From positions 1 to 9,267 of the forward strand of contig JAUQXG010000138.1 of NCBI GenBank assembly GCA_030834765.1: DNA of 9,267 nucleotides, written 5' to 3'. This DNA is from Lutispora sp. (GTDB lineage: Bacteria > Bacillota > Clostridia > Lutisporales > Lutisporaceae). The stretch's first letter is position 1; the number at the start of each line of letters is the position of its first letter. Made by a program: the position numbers and the translations under genes. This document shows positions 6,371 through 9,267 of the stretch, piece by piece. The notes beneath the pieces are model-generated. The model ran no database searches. It saw only the letters and a list, made by a program, of their open reading frames with translations, and was not told the origin of the DNA.

Positions 6371-7425
6371 GCTATTCCTCCTTCCTTTGGAAACCAGTGT
6401 CGGGTCTTATTCACAAACCTCACTAACAGGAGCATAACAGGAACCTCGGTCAGTACGCCCACCGTTGTAACTAGCACAACCGGGGAAGTTGCGCCGAAAA
6501 GCGTAATGGCAACGGCTACCGACAGTTCGAAGAAATCCGATGCACCAATGAGCGCGGCAGGAGCTGCGATGTTATGCGGCTGTTTCAGTTTTTTACATAG
6601 CAGGTATGCAAAGAGCGCCGTAATGATATTCTGGAGCACCAGCGGCACGGCAATCATCAGCACATGAAGGGGATTGTTCAGTATGGCATCCCCTTGAAAC
6701 GAGAAGATAATGACCAGTGTCATTAGCAGTCCTGCGGTCGTAACTCCGTTAAACTTAGGAATGAAACGATGATTAAAATAATCCTCTCCTTTGTGCCGGA
6801 CCATCCAGGCGCGGGTAAGTGCACCACCCGCCAGAGGGACTACCACAAACACTAATACGGAGAAAAGCAGTACATCCCACGGTACCTGAATATTCGATAC
6901 CCCCAACAGAAAAGATACAATGGGAGCAAACAGGAAAATAATCAGCAGGTCGTTGATGGACACCTGTACAAGCGTATGGGTAGGGTCGCCCTTTGTCAGA
7001 TGGCTCCAGACAAACACCATTGCGGTGCAGGGAGCCGCACCTAACAAAACCGCGCCCGCCACATAATCCCTTGCCAATTCTGCGGGAATAAAAGCTTTAA
7101 ATACCACATAGAAGAAAAACGATGCAAGGCCGAACATTAAAAAGGGTTTAATCAGCCAGCTTGTTCCGCTGGATACAAGCAATCCTTGCGGATGCCTGCG
7201 TACATTTTTAATGGACTGGAAATCCACTTTCAGCATCATAGGATATATCATTACCCAAATCAGCACCGCAATGGGAATGGAGGTATGCGCGTATTCAAAC
7301 CGCCCCAAAAATGCGGGAACGCTCGGCAGAGATTTCCCGATCAGGATACCTGTCGCCATGCACAGCAAAACCCAAAGTGTCAGATATTTTTCAAAGAAGC
7401 CTATACCCGTATTATCTTTACCCAT
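6367..7425 (-). CDS. acr3: Arsenite efflux permease, ACR3 family
   Basis: A membrane carrier that extrudes arsenite using the proton motive force. Ten hydrophobic segments are apparent across 352 residues. The family's key residues are visible: the TM4 cysteine, Cys133 in GAAPCTAMVFVWSHL, and the TM9 glutamate, Glu327 in GVLTEVPVML. The segment GDPTHTLVQVSINDLLIIFL (147-166) is also typical of ACR3. The ATG at 7423-7425 is preferred over GTG at 7432-7434, because GGAAGG lies about 8 nt before the ATG and almost abuts the GTG. The gene starts 22 bp after the hgcB stop codon and overlaps arsC by 4 bp. This places arsenite export directly downstream of the mercury methylation pair in one transcript. 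No arsA or arsD partner is seen. Confidence 0.95.
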   Translation of the reverse strand: MGKDNTGIGFFEKYLTLWVLLCMATGILIGKSLPSVPAFLGRFEYAHTSIPIAVLIWVMIYPMMLKVDFQSIKNVRRHPQGLLVSSGTSWLIKPFLMFGLASFFFYVVFKAFIPAELARDYVAGAVLLGAAPCTAMVFVWSHLTKGDPTHTLVQVSINDLLIIFLFAPIVSFLLGVSNIQVPWDVLLFSVLVFVVVPLAGGALTRAWMVRHKGEDYFNHRFIPKFNGVTTAGLLMTLVIIFSFQGDAILNNPLHVLMIAVPLVLQNIITALFAYLLCKKLKQPHNIAAPAALIGASDFFELSVAVAITLFGATSPVVLVTTVGVLTEVPVMLLLVRFVNKTRHWFPKEGGIA

Positions 7426-7446
7426 AAAACACACCTTCCATATTTT

Positions 7447-7740
7447 TTAGCAGCATTCTCCACCGCCTGAACAATCACAGCTCGGTTCGCTTCCCGTAAG
7501 CCAGCCCGTAATCACAGCGGCGGCGCATCCAACTCCGGCATCAACAGAGATGGCATTTGCAGGACAATTTTGGGCACAAGCGCCGCATTCCATGCATCGG
7601 TCTTTGTCTTTGAACTGTGCCTTTTTATCACTCATATTGAATACTCCATGAGGGCAAACCTCAATGCATCTTCCGCAGCCGATACATTTTTCAACAGATA
7701 AATTTAAAGTTGCAACATTTTTTAAATACTTGTGTTTCAT
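7447..7740 (-). CDS. hgcB: HgcB, mercury-methylation 2[4Fe-4S] ferredoxin
   Basis: Partner of HgcA in making methylmercury. It is thought to reduce the HgcA corrinoid cofactor and to pass Hg(II) through its C-terminal cysteines. The 97-residue product has two cluster motifs: CIGCGRCIEVCP (Cys19, 22, 25, 29) and CMECGACAQNCP (Cys49, 52, 55, 59). After the clusters comes the HgcB-specific tail: an isolated Cys72 in VGCAAAVITGWLTGSEP, then CDC (88-90) and the terminal vicinal pair Cys96-Cys97. An ordinary bacterial ferredoxin would lack this tail. The ATG at 7738-7740 has GGAGG (7746-7750) 5 nt upstream, and the gene starts 13 nt after the hgcA stop. Adjacency to hgcA makes the identification strong. 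Confidence 0.93.
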   Translation of the reverse strand: MKHKYLKNVATLNLSVEKCIGCGRCIEVCPHGVFNMSDKKAQFKDKDRCMECGACAQNCPANAISVDAGVGCAAAVITGWLTGSEPSCDCSGGGECC

Positions 7741-7753
7741 AGCACCCTCCTTA

Positions 7754-8842
7754 TTAAGCCCATAGGCTCTTTATCAACACCAGCACAATCCCCCCGACGG
7801 ATGAAAGAGCGATCAACGGCACCGCTATTTTCATTTCCTTGATAACGCCAGAAAAAGAAGTGTATGTTGAAGAGCCAGTGAAGTTCATCGCTAAAAAAGC
7901 CGACAATGACGGCAGTACCAGCAAATAACCTATGGCAAGAAGCAAAATTTCTGGAGCAAACCAGCCAATAAACCAAATAAATCCTGCCGTCCAACACAGC
8001 CCCAGCAGCCAGCCCTTCCACGCGAATGCCCTGCCGGGGATGAAGGGAAGGAGCATGGGCGTGACAACGGTTCCTGTTACTACAGCACCCACATAAATGA
8101 TAAAATCCGCAAGCCCAAAAGGTCTTGCCGCAAAAAGGTTTAGGAGAAACAATACTGCGAAAACCGTCAATGATATCTTTGCGGCTGCCACCAGCTCCAT
8201 AGGCGTTAGAACCAACCGATCCCGCATCGTAAATTTCACGGTGCGCATTTCCTCTGTAGCCTTAAAGTCGGAACCAAGGAAAGCCTTTATATCACATGCT
8301 CTTACAGGGCCGTAAACCACTGAAAATCCGGTTTGCCTGATGACTTCATGGGCGCTCACACCTGGGGCACCCAACTGCGGTAAAATCAATGTCCTGTGCG
8401 ATACAATATGGGACAGCCCTGTTTTTGATATGCGTTTTACCAACTCATCAGATCCAAATGTACCTTTGCCAGCAGCACACCAAACATTGATCCCCTTTGT
8501 ATCGAGTATCAAAATCCAGCAATCCAATCCCACAAGCTCTTTCCGCAAGGCATCAAATGTCAGTTTGTAGTTTGCACTCACAAGTACAGGAGACATGTTG
8601 TCGGGTTTGCCTATTGCATAAATTCCTGGACTGATCTTGTAATTCATCCTCCCTATGCCCCAGCGCACTTTCCACCCTCCGAGCATGTCTTTGAAGTGAA
8701 GGTCCGTTGAAGCCACAGGTACACTGCCTTGCGTAGTTTGGATTTCACCTGTTATCCATTTATCCTTTTTGTCATACGGCGTTATGGATTTCCTGTCACA
8801 ACAAGCACTGGTGGAACAACAGCAGGATTTTTCTTCACTCAT
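7754..8842 (-). CDS. hgcA: HgcA, corrinoid-dependent mercury methyltransferase
   Basis: Transfers a methyl group from its corrinoid cofactor to Hg(II). The methyl donor is believed to come from one-carbon (acetyl-CoA pathway) metabolism. The 362-residue product has a soluble domain like the corrinoid-binding domain of the acetyl-CoA pathway corrinoid iron-sulfur protein. It carries the diagnostic cap helix N119-V-W-C-A-A-G-K126, whose Cys122 is the predicted lower cobalt ligand, followed by GTFGSDELV. Five membrane segments follow at about 218-238, 244-264, 277-294, 297-317 and 338-358, as in known HgcA. The N-terminus carries an unusual cysteine cluster, KSCCCSTSACC (5-15). The ATG at 8840-8842 is chosen because AAGGAT lies 9 nt upstream. 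A longer in-frame extension to 9001 overlaps arsR and is unlikely. The gene overlaps arsR by 8 nt. Confidence 0.95.
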   Translation of the reverse strand: MSEEKSCCCSTSACCDRKSITPYDKKDKWITGEIQTTQGSVPVASTDLHFKDMLGGWKVRWGIGRMNYKISPGIYAIGKPDNMSPVLVSANYKLTFDALRKELVGLDCWILILDTKGINVWCAAGKGTFGSDELVKRISKTGLSHIVSHRTLILPQLGAPGVSAHEVIRQTGFSVVYGPVRACDIKAFLGSDFKATEEMRTVKFTMRDRLVLTPMELVAAAKISLTVFAVLFLLNLFAARPFGLADFIIYVGAVVTGTVVTPMLLPFIPGRAFAWKGWLLGLCWTAGFIWFIGWFAPEILLLAIGYLLVLPSLSAFLAMNFTGSSTYTSFSGVIKEMKIAVPLIALSSVGGIVLVLIKSLWA

Positions 8843-9170
8843 TTTCATCACATCCTTTGCAACAATTCCCATCTTCTTTACAGATGCAGTTTTCCTTTTC
8901 AGATGTAATGTCGCAGAAAAACTGCTTTGTTTTGTTGATTGTTTCCGCATCCAGCGAATAGTACGTCCATTTGCCTTCGTTCCTGCCCTTAACAAACCCA
9001 CATTCGCACAGGAGCTTCATGTGGTGGGATAGCGTGGATTGGGACATCTCAAATTTCTCCAAAATCATACAGGCACAAAGCTCACCGCAAGAGAGCATAT
9101 CTACAATCATGGCTCTTTTTGGGTCGCCCAGCGCCTTAAAAACTTTTGTATATTCCAAATAGTTTTCCAT
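8835..9170 (-). CDS. arsR: ArsR/SmtB-family metalloid-responsive repressor with Cys-rich tail
   Basis: A dimeric winged-helix repressor that releases operator DNA on binding As(III) or a similar thiophilic ion. In its 111 residues, FKALGDPKRAMIVDML (11-26) is the typical ArsR N-terminal core. The metal-site motif ELCAC (30-34) supplies Cys32 and Cys34, and the recognition helix is STLSHHMKLL (45-54). The third cysteine of the E. coli-type site (position 37) is Leu. Further cysteines are Cys28, Cys55 and Cys57. The last 26 residues are cysteine-rich (Cys86, 95, 97, 103, 104, 107), beyond the usual end of the fold. The ATG at 9168-9170 has GAGGTG (9176-9181) upstream. It is the first gene of the operon and probably regulates hgcA, hgcB, acr3 and arsC together. 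Confidence 0.94.
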   Translation of the reverse strand: MENYLEYTKVFKALGDPKRAMIVDMLSCGELCACMILEKFEMSQSTLSHHMKLLCECGFVKGRNEGKWTYYSLDAETINKTKQFFCDITSEKENCICKEDGNCCKGCDENE

Positions 9171-9192
9171 ATCGACACCTCAAATCTAATAA

Positions 9193-9226
9193 TTTCGATA
9201 TGACTATTATATATGTTAAATCGAAA
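9193..9226. promoter_or_regulatory. Candidate ArsR operator
   Basis: TTTCGAT (9193-9199) and ATCGAAA (9220-9226) form a perfect 7-bp inverted repeat with a 20-bp gap. It spans the -10 box and most of the spacer of the arsR promoter. A repressor bound here would block RNA polymerase, which fits ArsR autoregulation. The exact footprint is inference. Confidence 0.6.
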
Positions 9227-9234
9227 AGTGTCAA
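9206..9234 (-). promoter_or_regulatory. Sigma-A promoter of the ars-hgc operon
   Basis: The minus strand carries TTGACA (9229-9234), a 17-bp spacer and TATAAT (9206-9211), a full consensus match. The -10 lies about 35 bp upstream of the arsR ATG. It is the only strong promoter visible for the five-gene unit, and the downstream junctions are too short for strong internal promoters. Confidence 0.85.
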
Positions 9235-9254
9235 TATGATATGTGCTTATCATA
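9235..9254. repeat. Inverted repeat just upstream of the operon -35 box
   Basis: TATGATA (9235-9241) and TATCATA (9248-9254) are perfectly complementary with a 6-bp gap and abut the -35 box. The position suits a second regulator or an UP-like element, but AT-rich dyads of this size can occur by chance. Confidence 0.4.
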
Positions 9255-9267
9255 AACAAGACATCCG

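Noticed and set aside
6245..6667. A 140-codon plus-strand frame across arsC and acr3
   Set aside because: It is antisense to two well-supported genes and encodes no recognisable protein.
7447..7740. Reading the small iron-sulfur protein as a generic ferredoxin of an ars operon
   Set aside because: The Cys72 segment, the C-terminal Cys-Cys and its position right after HgcA mark it as HgcB.
7737..8021. A 94-residue minus-strand frame inside hgcA
   Set aside because: It is a shadow of the hgcA membrane-domain codons in another frame, with no independent start signal or family resemblance.
8843..9001. An in-frame 53-residue extension of HgcA starting at 9001
   Set aside because: It lies wholly within arsR in another frame, has no ribosome binding site, and the downstream ATG at 8842 has a well-spaced one and leads straight into the HgcA-like sequence.
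1..9267. CRISPR arrays, tRNA or rRNA genes, insertion sequences
   Set aside because: No regularly spaced short repeats, cloverleaf-like segments, rRNA sequence or transposase genes were seen on reading both strands.

Overview
The window looks like chromosome from a low-GC Gram-positive anaerobe of clostridial type. The evidence is AT-rich intergenic DNA, strong AGGAGG-like ribosome binding sites, a TTG start, a lipoprotein class D beta-lactamase and a thioredoxin-type arsenate reductase. Every gene I can support lies on the minus strand, so transcription runs from high to low coordinates. Genus assignment is not possible from the sequence alone.

Right part (about 5975-9267): one compact five-gene transcription unit, arsR - hgcA - hgcB - acr3 - arsC. 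A near-consensus sigma-A promoter (TTGACA, 17 bp, TATAAT) lies over a TTTCGAT...ATCGAAA inverted repeat in front of arsR. Genes two and three are the mercury methylation pair. HgcA is a corrinoid protein with the NVWCAAGK cap-helix motif and a five-helix membrane tail. HgcB is a two-cluster ferredoxin with a C-terminal Cys-Cys pair. They sit between an ArsR-family sensor and an arsenite exporter plus arsenate reductase. Junctions overlap or are separated by at most 21 nt, so methylmercury formation and arsenic detoxification appear to be co-transcribed under one metalloid-responsive repressor. This is the most interesting content of the window.

Middle part (about 649-5726): an AT-rich accessory stretch of six unrelated genes, mostly with their own ribosome binding site and flanking hairpins. 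They are a class D beta-lactamase, a DinB/YfiT-like protein, a secreted-head membrane protein of unknown function, a zinc-dependent phospholipase C-like protein, a 62-residue two-helix membrane protein and a two-domain GNAT acetyltransferase. Two intergenic regions share a diverged repeat with a GTATAACG core. A second pair of direct repeats flanks the 62-residue gene. This layout resembles a cassette-like or repeatedly recombined region.

Left part (1-648): the 5' end of a pyridoxal/pyridoxamine kinase gene running off the window. Upstream of it is a 376-bp gap with a perfect 30-bp palindrome and a long hairpin that acts in the right orientation to terminate the beta-lactamase transcript.
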